From: [Actinomadura] parvosata subsp. kistnae
GTDB taxonomy: Bacteria; Actinomycetota; Actinomycetes; Streptosporangiales; Streptosporangiaceae
Direction: 5' to 3'
NCBI RefSeq assembly: GCF_900323885.1
Contig: NZ_OOHJ01000022.1
Span: forward strand, 496,001 to 560,000
Length of the DNA stretch: 64,000 nt
Below the pieces are notes generated by a model. The model was not told the origin of the DNA and ran no database searches. It was given only the letters and a program-made list of their open reading frames with translations. Below are positions 43,477 to 51,411 of this stretch, piece by piece. Within the stretch, counting starts at the first letter, position 1. The number at the start of each line of letters is the position of its first letter. The position numbers and the translations under genes were made by a program.

Positions 43477-44649
43477 TTGAGCGAGATCCACGGGTGGTGC
43501 GAGCCCAGGTTCGACGCGGTGCGGGAGGCGTTCCAACGCAACTTCGACGAAGGGCGGGAGCTGGGCGCGTCGGTGACCGTCTACCAGCGGGGGCGGGCCG
43601 TCGTCGACCTGTGGGGCGGCCGGGCGGGCGCGGGCACCGCCTGGGAGCGGGACACGATCACGCTCCTCGCCTCGGCCACCAAGGGGCTGGTGGCCGCCGC
43701 CGCGATGCTGCTGGTCGATCGCGGGCTGCTCGACCTGGACACGCCGATCGCGGCGTACTGGCCGGAGTTCGCGGCGGGCGGCAAGGCGGACATCCCGCTG
43801 CGGTGGGTGCTCGGCCACCGGTCGGGCGTCGTCACCGTCGACCCGCCGCTGACCCTGCTGGACCTCGAAGGGGGCACGGCGGTGAGCGAGGCGCTGGCCG
43901 CCGCCGTGCCGGCGTGGCAGCCGGGGCGGGCGCACGGGTACCACTGCCTGACCATGGGGTGGCTGGTCGGCGAGGTCGTGCAGCGGGTCACGGGGATGTC
44001 GGTGCAGCGCTTCTTCGCCAAGGAGATCGCCGGCCCGCTGGGGCTCGACCTGCACATCGGCCTGCCCGACGCCCGCGAACGGCGGCTGGCGGACCTCGTA
44101 CCGCCCACCGCGGAGCAGCTTCTCCAGGGCCGCGCCAACCCCGAGCTGGCCGACCTCAACCAGGCCATCTGCGACCCCGCGTCCCTCTTCCACCGCTCGA
44201 CGTTCGGCAGCATCGCCCTGGCCGGCAACCCGCTCGCCGCCGCCAGCCTGCCGCAGGCGGGCATCCCGTCCTGTGGCGGGGCCGGCAACGCGGCGGGGCT
44301 CGCCCGCATGTACGCCGCGCTCGTCGGCGACGTCGACGGCATCCGCCTCCTGCGCCCGGAGACCGCCGACCGCGCCCGCACCGTCGAGGCCAGCGGGATG
44401 GACCTGGTCCTGCGCTGCCGCACGTCGTACGGGCGGGGGTTCATGCTGCCGGGCGGGCCGATGTGGCCGGGGGAATGCTCGCCCACCGCGTTCGGGCACC
44501 CGGGGGTCACCGGGGTGTTCGCCTATGCCGATCCCGATCACGAGCTGGGGTTCGCCTACGTGCCCAACCGGATGACCGAGCTCATCACCGGCGGGGACGA
44601 CCGCGTCCGGCGGCTCGTCGAGGCCACCCACCGCTGCGCCTGCACCTGA
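43477..44649 (+). CDS. Beta-lactamase-fold serine hydrolase (esterase/class C-like)
   Basis: The 390-residue protein has the serine beta-lactamase/penicillin-binding fold. The SxxK motif is SATK in LLASATKGLVAAAA, the second motif position holds YHC in GYHCLTMGWLVGE, and a His-Pro-Gly stands where KTG usually lies (FGHPGVTGVF). This pattern is closer to EstB-type esterases than to resistance beta-lactamases, and no signal peptide is seen. TTG 43477 is chosen because GGAGGAGGGGG lies upstream and the family sequence begins there; the frame is open further up without support. Confidence 0.88.
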   Translation: MSEIHGWCEPRFDAVREAFQRNFDEGRELGASVTVYQRGRAVVDLWGGRAGAGTAWERDTITLLASATKGLVAAAAMLLVDRGLLDLDTPIAAYWPEFAAGGKADIPLRWVLGHRSGVVTVDPPLTLLDLEGGTAVSEALAAAVPAWQPGRAHGYHCLTMGWLVGEVVQRVTGMSVQRFFAKEIAGPLGLDLHIGLPDARERRLADLVPPTAEQLLQGRANPELADLNQAICDPASLFHRSTFGSIALAGNPLAAASLPQAGIPSCGGAGNAAGLARMYAALVGDVDGIRLLRPETADRARTVEASGMDLVLRCRTSYGRGFMLPGGPMWPGECSPTAFGHPGVTGVFAYADPDHELGFAYVPNRMTELITGGDDRVRRLVEATHRCACT

Positions 44650-44677
44650 TTCGGCGGGCGCGTCCCTTGAGGCTGCG

Positions 44678-45196
44678 TCAGAGGTAAGGGCCGGTACCCG
44701 GGCCCGGAGCGGGCGGGCGGGGCAGGCTCGGCGGGGCGGCCTGCTGGAGCGTGAGGCCGACGCGGATGCCCTGGAAGACGCCTTCCAGCCAGCCCACGAG
44801 CTGGCTCTGCGCGATCCGGATCTCCGACTGGGTGAGGGTTTCCGAGGTGGAGGGCAGGAGGCGGTGCAGCTCGTCGCGGAGCTCGGGGGCGACCGAGTCG
44901 CCGATCTCCTCGACGACGCGCGTGTGGATGTGCTGCAGCGCGTCACGGGCGTGCTCGTCCAGGGTCAGGCCGCGGGCCTCGTCGAGGAGGGAGCGGGCCA
45001 TGGTGCTGACGCGCAGCAGCCGGGCGGGCTCCTTGACGCGGCCGATCTCGGTTTCGAGCGCCGATTCGGCGGGCGGGCCGCCGTCACCACCGACGCCACC
45101 GTCCGGAGAGGACGGGGGCGAAGGTGGCCGGGGCCCGACGGTGGGGCGCGGGGTCGGCGGCAGGTCCGGCTGGTGCGGGTCCGGAGATGGTGTCAT
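44678..45196 (-). CDS. bpa: Bacterial proteasome activator Bpa (DUF2587)
   Basis: The 172-residue protein has a Pro-rich disordered N-terminus (about 1-50) and then the four-helix Bpa core: EPARLLRVSTMARSLLDEAR, a central DALQHIHTRVVEEIG helix, and SEIRIAQSQLVGWLEGVFQG. The C-terminus ends GPYL, matching the GQYL-type tail that docks on the 20S proteasome in the mycobacterial protein. Bpa forms a ring that opens the proteasome gate independently of ATP. ATG 45196 has GGAGG upstream. It lies downstream of the PaaX gene on the same strand, 47 bp apart. Confidence 0.9.
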   Translation of the reverse strand: MTPSPDPHQPDLPPTPRPTVGPRPPSPPSSPDGGVGGDGGPPAESALETEIGRVKEPARLLRVSTMARSLLDEARGLTLDEHARDALQHIHTRVVEEIGDSVAPELRDELHRLLPSTSETLTQSEIRIAQSQLVGWLEGVFQGIRVGLTLQQAAPPSLPRPPAPGPGTGPYL

Positions 45197-45243
45197 GACC
45201 GCCTCCTGCCCCCGTTCGCGCTGCTCACGCCCCCTCCAGGCGA

Positions 45244-46086
45244 TCAAGGGCCGAGCGGGAGCTCGTCGAGGAGCTTGGCGGCCAGGTCGCGGGCGGGGCG
45301 GTCGTAGGCGTCGGCGAGGGTGCGGGTGACCTGTTCGGCGCGGATGGCGGGCCAGTCGGGCGGCAGGTGCTCGGCGGGCAGGTGCGGGTCCTGGCGGACG
45401 AGCTGCAGCCAGTCGGTGTGCAGGAGGAGCTGGCGGGCCAGGTCGTCGGGGAGGGTGGGCTGCGGGTCGGGGGTGTCCCAGCGGTCGAGGAAGGCGTGGT
45501 AGCGGGCGGCGATCTGCTCGGTGTCGAACGCCTTGCGGACGAGGTCGGCGGTCTCGGTGGGCGCGGCGGCGCGGGCGGTGAGCACGGTGACGTGGTCGCG
45601 CAGCCCGAGCCCGGCGACGATGGCGCGCACGTCCTTGACGCCGGGCGCGATCCACATGCCGCTCTGCAGCGGCCCGAACCCGGCCCAGACGAGCTGGGAG
45701 CGCAGGTCGTGGCGGGTGGCGCGGCGGTCGTCGGGCAGGGAGAAGCCGACCATGGTCCAGGCGCCGTCCCAGTCGCGGTTGACGGCGCCGGTCTCCCACA
45801 TGCGGTGCCGCCCGTCCTCCAGGACGGAGGTGGCGTGCGGGGTGAGCGCGAAGTACGTCTTGCGCCCGGAGCGGTGGCGGGCCAGCAGCCCGCGTTTGGC
45901 CATGCGGGTGAGCGTGGAACGCACGGCCTCCTCGGTCACGCCGAGGCGGGCGAACACGTCGATGATGCTGCCGGAGTACACGGCGACGTCGCGGCCGAGC
46001 ACGTGGACGCCGAGGAAGCTGAACATCAGCGACTGGGGTCGCGTGGCCGGGGCGTGGGGCGGGTCGTCCCCGTCGCGGAAAGTCAC
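45244..46086 (-). CDS. PaaX-family transcriptional regulator
   Basis: The 280-residue protein matches PaaX repressors: an N-terminal winged helix (SIIDVFARLGVTEEAVRSTLTRMAKRGLL), the RDWDGAWTMVGFSLPDDRRATRHDLRSQL domain and the C-terminal YHAFLDRW region. PaaX proteins usually respond to aryl-CoA thioesters. GTG 46086 is preferred: TACCCT lies six bases upstream (leaderless form), and the longer frame to 46164 would run over the operator. It is divergent from the SDR/amidohydrolase/MaoC/transporter/CoA-ligase operon, which it probably represses until a CoA thioester of the substrate appears. Confidence 0.92.
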   Translation of the reverse strand: MTFRDGDDPPHAPATRPQSLMFSFLGVHVLGRDVAVYSGSIIDVFARLGVTEEAVRSTLTRMAKRGLLARHRSGRKTYFALTPHATSVLEDGRHRMWETGAVNRDWDGAWTMVGFSLPDDRRATRHDLRSQLVWAGFGPLQSGMWIAPGVKDVRAIVAGLGLRDHVTVLTARAAAPTETADLVRKAFDTEQIAARYHAFLDRWDTPDPQPTLPDDLARQLLLHTDWLQLVRQDPHLPAEHLPPDWPAIRAEQVTRTLADAYDRPARDLAAKLLDELPLGP

Positions 46087-46113
46087 AAGCCGAGGGTAGA
46101 CGGATTCGAGATA

Positions 46114-46151
46114 TTGGGCAAAACTTTGACGCGGGTCGCAAGTTTGCCCAA
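46114..46151. promoter_or_regulatory. Inverted repeat, probable PaaX operator
   Basis: TTGGGCAAAACTT at 46114-46126 faces AAGTTTGCCCAA at 46140-46151, identical arms apart from one extra A. Arm centres are about 26 bp apart. The repeat lies between the divergent PaaX and SDR starts, so one site could control both. It is AT-richer than its surroundings and has no coding explanation when PaaX starts at 46086. Confidence 0.72.
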
Positions 46152-46176
46152 CGTTTCGCGACACGAGGTGACGTGT

Positions 46177-47087
46177 ATGGATTTGTCAGGAAAAGTGGCT
46201 GTGGTGACCGGTGCCGGGCGCGGGCTCGGCCGGGCCTACGCCGAGGCGCTGGCCGCGGCGGGGGCGGCGGTCGTCGTCAACGACGTGACCGCCGAGGCCG
46301 CCGAGAGCGTGGCCGGGACCATCCGCGAGGCGGGCGGCCGGGCGGTGGCGGCTCCGGGGGCGGTCGGCGGGTCGGAGGTCGCCGACCGGCTGGTGGCCAC
46401 CGCGGTCGAGGAGTTCGGGCGGCTGGACGTCCTGGTCACCAACGCCGGCGTGCTGCGTGACCGGGTGCTCTGGAAGATGTCCGACGACGACTTCGACACG
46501 GTCATCGACGTCCACCTGCGCGGCACGTTCACCTGCGCCAGGGCCGCGGCCACCCGGATGCGCGAGCAGGGCGAGGGCGGGCGGCTGATCCTCATCTCCT
46601 CCCCCGCCGGCCAGCGCGGCAACTTCGGCCAGACGAACTACGCCGCCGCCAAGGCCGGGATCGTGGCGATGGCCCGCACGTGGGCGATGGAGCTGGCCAG
46701 GGCCGGCGTCACGGTCAACGCGGTGGTGCCGGTGGCCGCCACCGAGATGACCAAGACCATTCCCGCCTTCGCCCCGTACCTGGAGGAGGCCGAGCGCACC
46801 GGCGCGCCGCTGCCCGCCTGGCTGCGCAGGGACGAGGGCATGGGCACCGTCGAGGACGTGGCCGGGCTGATCGTCTACCTCGCCTCCGACGCGTCCGCGG
46901 AGGTGACCGGCCAGGCCATCGGGATCGGCGGCGACCGGCTCGCCCTCTGGTCGCACCCGCACGAGAAGGCCGTCACCTACGCCGACGGCGGCTGGAGCGC
47001 CGACGCGATCGCCGAGGCGTGCAAGAGCTTCGAGCCGGAGACGTACGGGATCCCCGCCCCGAAGGTCCCCGCCGAGAAGGCCCGTGA
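46177..47087 (+). CDS. Short-chain dehydrogenase (probable beta-hydroxyacyl-CoA dehydrogenase; frameshifted at its end)
   Basis: The N-terminus MDLSGKVAVVTGAGRGLGRAY has a canonical cofactor loop; the catalytic Ser (ILISSPAGQRG) and YAAAK are present, and the length is about 303 residues. In the pathway it would oxidise the beta-hydroxyacyl-CoA made by the MaoC hydratase. As read the frame has no stop until 48450, passing out of phase through the amidohydrolase and then in phase into MaoC. Adding one base at CCCG near 47.083 kb gives a TGA at 47085-47087, overlapping the amidohydrolase ATG as TGATG. A single-base sequence error is the simplest explanation. ATG 46177 lies 26 bp past the PaaX operator. 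Confidence 0.85.
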
Positions 47088-47130
47088 TGAATGCCGTGAT
47101 GAATGCCGCGATGAACGCCGTGATGAACGT
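47083..47130 (+). repeat. Four 12-bp repeats carrying four in-frame ATG codons
   Basis: Units CGTGATGAATGC, CGTGATGAATGC, CGCGATGAACGC and CGTGATGAACGT run end to end at the SDR/amidohydrolase junction. In the amidohydrolase frame they give ATG at 47087, 47099, 47111 and 47123 and encode MNAV-MNAA-MNAV-MNVE. The first ATG is best placed relative to GAGAAGG at 47074-47080. Confidence 0.85.
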
Positions 47131-47995
47131 CGAGGAGCTCACCGCGATCGACGTGCACACCCACGCCGAGATCTCCAAGGACGGCCACACCTCGCTCAGC
47201 CCCGAGCTGTTCGGCGCGTCGGCGGAGTACTTCGGCTCGCACGAGCGCCCCACCATCGAGCAGATGGCCGCGTACTACCGCGAGCGCCGGATGGCGGCGG
47301 TGGTGTTCACCGTGGACGCCGAGCACGCCACCGGCCATCCGCGCATCGCCAACGAGGAGATCGCCGAGAGCTGCGCGGCGCACGCCGACGTGCTGATCCC
47401 GTTCGGCAGCATCGACCCGCACAAGGGCCGCGCCGGCGTCAGGGAGGCGCGCCGCCTGGTCGAGGAGTACGGGGTGCGCGGGTTCAAGTTCCACCCCAGC
47501 ATCCAGGGCTTCGACCCGAACGACCGGCTCGCCTACCCGCTGTACGAGGCGATCGAGGAGCTGGGCGCGATCGCGCTGTTCCACACGGGGCAGACCGGCA
47601 TCGGCGCGGGCGTGCCCGGCGGGGCCGGGGTGCGGCTGCGGCACTCCAACCCGATGCTGGTGGACGACGTGGCCGTGGACTTCCCGCACATGAAGATCAT
47701 CCTGGCGCACCCGTCGTTCCCCTGGCAGGACGAGGCCCTGGCGGTCGCCACCCACAAGCCGTCCGTGTACATCGACCTGTCGGGCTGGTCGCCGAAGTAC
47801 TTCCCGCCCCAGCTCGTCCGCTACGCCAACACCCTGCTCAAGGACAAGGTGCTGTTCGGCTCCGACTACCCCGTGATCACCCCCGACCGCTGGCTCAAGG
47901 ACTTCGCCGCCCTCGACATCAAGCCCGAGGTACGCCCCAAGATCCTCAAGGACAACGCCGCCCGCCTGCTCGGACTCAAGGAGAGCGCCGCATGA
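47087..47995 (+). CDS. Metal-dependent amidohydrolase (CouO-like)
   Basis: The 302-residue protein of the amidohydrolase-2/ACMSD branch has the metal-binding HxH in IDVHTHAE, a FKFHPSIQ strand, HPSFPWQDE and the conserved Asp in LFGSDYPVITPDRW. In cou-type hydroxycinnamate catabolism a protein of this family is proposed to hydrolyse the beta-ketoacyl-CoA, in place of a thiolase. Its place between the SDR and MaoC genes supports this. ATG 47087 is favoured by GAGAAGG spacing, though three further ATG codons follow at 12-bp steps. The stop overlaps the MaoC start (ATGA). Confidence 0.88.
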   Translation: MNAVMNAAMNAVMNVEELTAIDVHTHAEISKDGHTSLSPELFGASAEYFGSHERPTIEQMAAYYRERRMAAVVFTVDAEHATGHPRIANEEIAESCAAHADVLIPFGSIDPHKGRAGVREARRLVEEYGVRGFKFHPSIQGFDPNDRLAYPLYEAIEELGAIALFHTGQTGIGAGVPGGAGVRLRHSNPMLVDDVAVDFPHMKIILAHPSFPWQDEALAVATHKPSVYIDLSGWSPKYFPPQLVRYANTLLKDKVLFGSDYPVITPDRWLKDFAALDIKPEVRPKILKDNAARLLGLKESAA

Positions 47996-48450
47996 CCACC
48001 ACCGCGAACGGCCTGGCCGAGATCAAGGCCCTGGCCGGCCAGGACCTCGGCCACACCGGCTGGCTGGAGATCGGCCAGGACCGGGTCGACACCTTCGCCG
48101 ACGCCACGAACGACCACCAGTGGATCCACACCGACCCGGTCAGGGCCGCGCAGGGGCCGTTCGGCGGCACGATCGCGCACGGCTACCTCACGCTCGCCCT
48201 GGTCATCCCGCTCTTCAACGAGCTGCTGGAGATCCAGGGCGTGCGGATGAGCATCAACTACGGCCTGGACAAGGTGCGCTTCCCCGCCCCCGTCAAGGTC
48301 GGCGCCAAGATCCGCCTGGCCGGCCGGGTCGCCGAGGTCGAGGACGTGCCGGGCGACGGCGTCCAGATGCACATGGACTTCACCATCGAGATCGACGGCG
48401 AGCCCAAGCCGGCCTGCGTCGCCCGCGCCATCTACCGCCACTACGCCTGA
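47992..48450 (+). CDS. MaoC-like enoyl-CoA hydratase
   Basis: The 152-residue hotdog-fold protein carries the hydratase-2 motif, FADATNDHQWIHTDP with Asp and His, followed by FGGTIAHGYLTLAL. It would hydrate an enoyl-CoA such as a cinnamoyl-CoA to the beta-hydroxy form, the step before the SDR gene product. ATG 47992 overlaps the amidohydrolase stop by four bases, so translation is coupled. Length and motif match single-domain R-hydratases. Confidence 0.92.
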   Translation: MTTTANGLAEIKALAGQDLGHTGWLEIGQDRVDTFADATNDHQWIHTDPVRAAQGPFGGTIAHGYLTLALVIPLFNELLEIQGVRMSINYGLDKVRFPAPVKVGAKIRLAGRVAEVEDVPGDGVQMHMDFTIEIDGEPKPACVARAIYRHYA

Positions 48451-48543
48451 CCCCCGCCGCCCGGCACCCCACCGCCCGACCCCCACCGTCCGGTTCCCGC
48501 AGCGCCTGACTCCCTTCCACACCCCCCACGAACGGGATCACGC

Positions 48544-49860
48544 ATGTCCAACCCCACCCAGCTCCGCCGCGCCGTGGCCTCCAGCTTCCTCGGCAGCGTC
48601 ATCGAGTACTACGACTTCCTCCTGTACGCCACCGCCTCCGCCCTCGTGTTCGGCAAGGTCTTCTTCTCCGACCTCGACCCGCTGGCCGCCACCGTCGCCA
48701 GCCTCGGCACGTTCGCCACCGGCTACCTGGCCAGGCCGCTCGGCGGCGTCATCTTCGGCCACTTCGGCGACCGGCTCGGCCGCAAGCGGATGCTGGTCCT
48801 CACCATGACGCTCATGGGCGTGGCCAGCACCCTGATCGGCGTGCTCCCGACGTACGACCAGCTCGGCACGCTCGCGCCGGTCGCGCTGGTGCTGCTGCGC
48901 GTGGTGCAGGGCATCGCGGTCGGCGGCGAGTGGGGCGGCGCGGTGCTCATGTCCGCCGAGCACGCCCGCGGGCGCCGCGGCCTGTGGGCCAGCTTCACCA
49001 ACGCCGGAGCGCCGTTCGGCATGCTGCTGTCCACGGCCGCCCTCAACGGCAGCGCCGCGCTCATGGACGAGCAGGCGTTCCTGAGCTGGGGATGGCGCAT
49101 CCCGTTCCTGCTGAGCATCGTGCTGCTGGCGATCGGCCTGTTCGTGCGGGCCAGGGTCGAGGAGACGCCCGTGTTCGCCTCGGCCGCGTCGTCGGACCCC
49201 GCGCCGCGCTCGGCGCCGCTGCTGGACGTGCTGCGCCACCACCCCAAGGCGCTGCTGCTCGGCATCGGGGTCGGGCTGTCGCCGTTCGTGCTGCAGGGCA
49301 CGCTGACCACGTTCCTCGTCTCGTACGGGGTGCAGGCCGGCTTCGCCCGCCAGCAGGTGCTCAACGGGCTCACGCTGTCGTCGGGCCTCGCGGTGCTCGG
49401 CATCGTCGGCTGGTCCGCGCTGTCGGACCGGGTGGGCCGCCGCCCGATCGTGCTGGCCGGCGCGGTGGCCGCCGCCGCCTACGCGTTCGCGATCTTCCCG
49501 CTGGCCGGCTCCGGCAGCGTCGGGCTGCTCACGCTCGCGCTGGTGCTCGGCCAGTCGATCATCCACCCCATGACGTACGGGCCGCTCGCCGCCCTGTACG
49601 CCGAGCTGTTCGCCACCCGCAGCCGCTACACCGGCGCCTCGCTCGGCTACCAGATCGCCGGGCTCGGGGCGGGGCTGGCGCCGCTGCTGTTCGCCCAGAT
49701 CCAGGCGTCGACCGGGGGCGGCGGCACGGGGCTGATCTCCGCCGTCATCGCCGGGTTCTGCCTGCTGACGGTGGTGTGCACGGCGGCGCTGCGGGAGACG
49801 AGCCGCACCGACCTCGACTCCGCGGCTGCAACCGCACCCGAAGCCCGCAGCCGGAACTGA
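48544..49860 (+). CDS. MFS transporter of the metabolite:H+ symporter type
   Basis: The 438-residue 12-helix transporter belongs to the MHS group (shikimate/proline/benzoate-type permeases). It has the opening SSFLGSVIEYYDFLLYATASALVF, the loop motif GHFGDRLGRKRMLV after helix 2, and GEWGGAVLMSAEHA in helix 5. In this operon it probably imports the aromatic acid that the downstream CoA ligase activates. ATG 48544 follows a weak GGGATC site. The 93 bp after the MaoC stop hold no gene and repeat a CCGCCCG/CCCACCG-rich pattern. Confidence 0.92.
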   Translation: MSNPTQLRRAVASSFLGSVIEYYDFLLYATASALVFGKVFFSDLDPLAATVASLGTFATGYLARPLGGVIFGHFGDRLGRKRMLVLTMTLMGVASTLIGVLPTYDQLGTLAPVALVLLRVVQGIAVGGEWGGAVLMSAEHARGRRGLWASFTNAGAPFGMLLSTAALNGSAALMDEQAFLSWGWRIPFLLSIVLLAIGLFVRARVEETPVFASAASSDPAPRSAPLLDVLRHHPKALLLGIGVGLSPFVLQGTLTTFLVSYGVQAGFARQQVLNGLTLSSGLAVLGIVGWSALSDRVGRRPIVLAGAVAAAAYAFAIFPLAGSGSVGLLTLALVLGQSIIHPMTYGPLAALYAELFATRSRYTGASLGYQIAGLGAGLAPLLFAQIQASTGGGGTGLISAVIAGFCLLTVVCTAALRETSRTDLDSAAATAPEARSRN

Positions 49861-49888
49861 CCGGAGCGTTTCTCGCTAGGAGCACTTC

Positions 49889-51409
49889 ATGCGCAACGCC
49901 GGACTGGGCGGCTGGCCCGCCCGCCGTGCCCTCATGACCCCGGACCGGACGGCGTTCGTCTTCGGCGGGCGCGCCCTCACCTACGCCGACGTGCACGAGC
50001 GCGTCACCCGGCTGGCCGCGCGGCTGCGGCGGGCCGGGGTGGCGGCCGGGGACCGGGTCGCCTACCTGGGGCCGAACCACGTCGCCTTCGCCGAGACGCT
50101 GTTCGCCGCGCACGTGCTCGGTGCCGTGTTCGTCCCGCTCAACTTCCGCCTGGCCGCGCCCGAGATCGCGTACATGCTGGCCGACTCGGGCGCGACCACG
50201 CTGGTCTACGCCCCGGAGTGCGCCCCCGCCGTCCGGGCGCTCCAGGAGGCTCCCGCCACGGTGGTGGCGCTGGCCGATCCGGGGCCGGGCGAGCACGCGT
50301 ACGAGGACTGGCTCTCGCCGGGCGAGCCCGCGGAGCCGTTCGACGTGCCGGTGACCCTCGACGACCCGGCCCTGATCCTCTACACCTCGGGCACCACCGG
50401 CCGCCCGAAGGGCGCCGTCCTCACCCACGGCAACCTGGTGTGGAACTGCTACAACATGCTCGTCGGCGTGGACCTGCGCAGCGACGAGGTGACCCTGGTC
50501 AGCGCCCCGCTCTTCCACGTGGCCGCGCTGAACCAGACGCTGCTGCCGACGTTCCTCAAGGGCGGCCGCTCCGTGATCATGCCCTCCTGGGACGTGGACC
50601 GCTGCTACGACCTCATCGCCGAGCACCGCGTCACCTGGATGTTCGGCGTCACCACGATGTTCGCGGCGCTGGCCCGCTCGCCCCGCTGGGCGCGGGCCGA
50701 CCTGTCGTCCGTGCGCACCCTGATGGCGGGGGGCGCGCCCGTGCCGCCGGCGCTCATCCGCACCTACCAGGAGCGCGGGCTGGTCTTCTGCCAGGGGTAC
50801 GGCCTCACCGAGACCTCACCCGGCGCCACGTTCCTGGAGCCGAGCCAGAGCGCCCGCAAGGCCGGGTCGGCGGGCGTGCCCGTCTTCTTCGCCGACGTCC
50901 GCGTGGTGCGCCCCGACCTGACCGACACCGCGCCGGGCGAGCCGGGCGAAGTGCTCATCAAGGGCCCGAACGTCACCCCCGGCTACTGGAACAACCCCTC
51001 CGCCACCCGGAGCGCCTTCGCCGACGGCGGCTGGTTCCGCTCCGGCGACATCGCCACCCGCGACGCCGACGGGCACCTCTACATCGTGGACCGCGCCAAG
51101 GACATGTTCATCTCCGGCGGCGAGAACGTCTACCCGGCCGAGGTGGAGAGCGTGCTGGCCGAGCACCCGGGCGTGGCGGAGGCGGCCGTGGTCGGCGTCC
51201 CCGACAGCACGTGGGGCGAGGTCGGGCACGCCTTCGTCATCCCCCGCGACGGGGCGGACGTGACCGGCGAGTCGCTGCGCGCGTTCCTGCTCGAACGGCT
51301 GGCCAAGTACAAGATCCCCCGCTACTTCGACCTCGTCGCGGAGCTGCCGCGCACCGCCTCCGGCAAGGTCCGCAAACCCGACCTGCGAGGCGCCCGCCCT
51401 ACGATGTGA
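49889..51409 (+). CDS. Acyl/aryl-CoA synthetase (AMP-binding)
   Basis: The 506-residue ANL-superfamily ligase has the ATP loop YTSGTTGRPKGAVLTH, the motif GYGLTETSPG, the hinge-region aspartate in SGDIATRDADGHLYIVDRAKDM, and the catalytic Lys in PRTASGKVRKPDL. It would form the CoA thioester of the imported acid, entering the MaoC/SDR/amidohydrolase sequence. ATG 49889 has AGGAG upstream. The next gene, a LacI regulator, begins within three bases of its stop but probably belongs functionally to the galactoside genes after it. Confidence 0.93.
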   Translation: MRNAGLGGWPARRALMTPDRTAFVFGGRALTYADVHERVTRLAARLRRAGVAAGDRVAYLGPNHVAFAETLFAAHVLGAVFVPLNFRLAAPEIAYMLADSGATTLVYAPECAPAVRALQEAPATVVALADPGPGEHAYEDWLSPGEPAEPFDVPVTLDDPALILYTSGTTGRPKGAVLTHGNLVWNCYNMLVGVDLRSDEVTLVSAPLFHVAALNQTLLPTFLKGGRSVIMPSWDVDRCYDLIAEHRVTWMFGVTTMFAALARSPRWARADLSSVRTLMAGGAPVPPALIRTYQERGLVFCQGYGLTETSPGATFLEPSQSARKAGSAGVPVFFADVRVVRPDLTDTAPGEPGEVLIKGPNVTPGYWNNPSATRSAFADGGWFRSGDIATRDADGHLYIVDRAKDMFISGGENVYPAEVESVLAEHPGVAEAAVVGVPDSTWGEVGHAFVIPRDGADVTGESLRAFLLERLAKYKIPRYFDLVAELPRTASGKVRKPDLRGARPTM

Positions 51410-51411
51410 TC

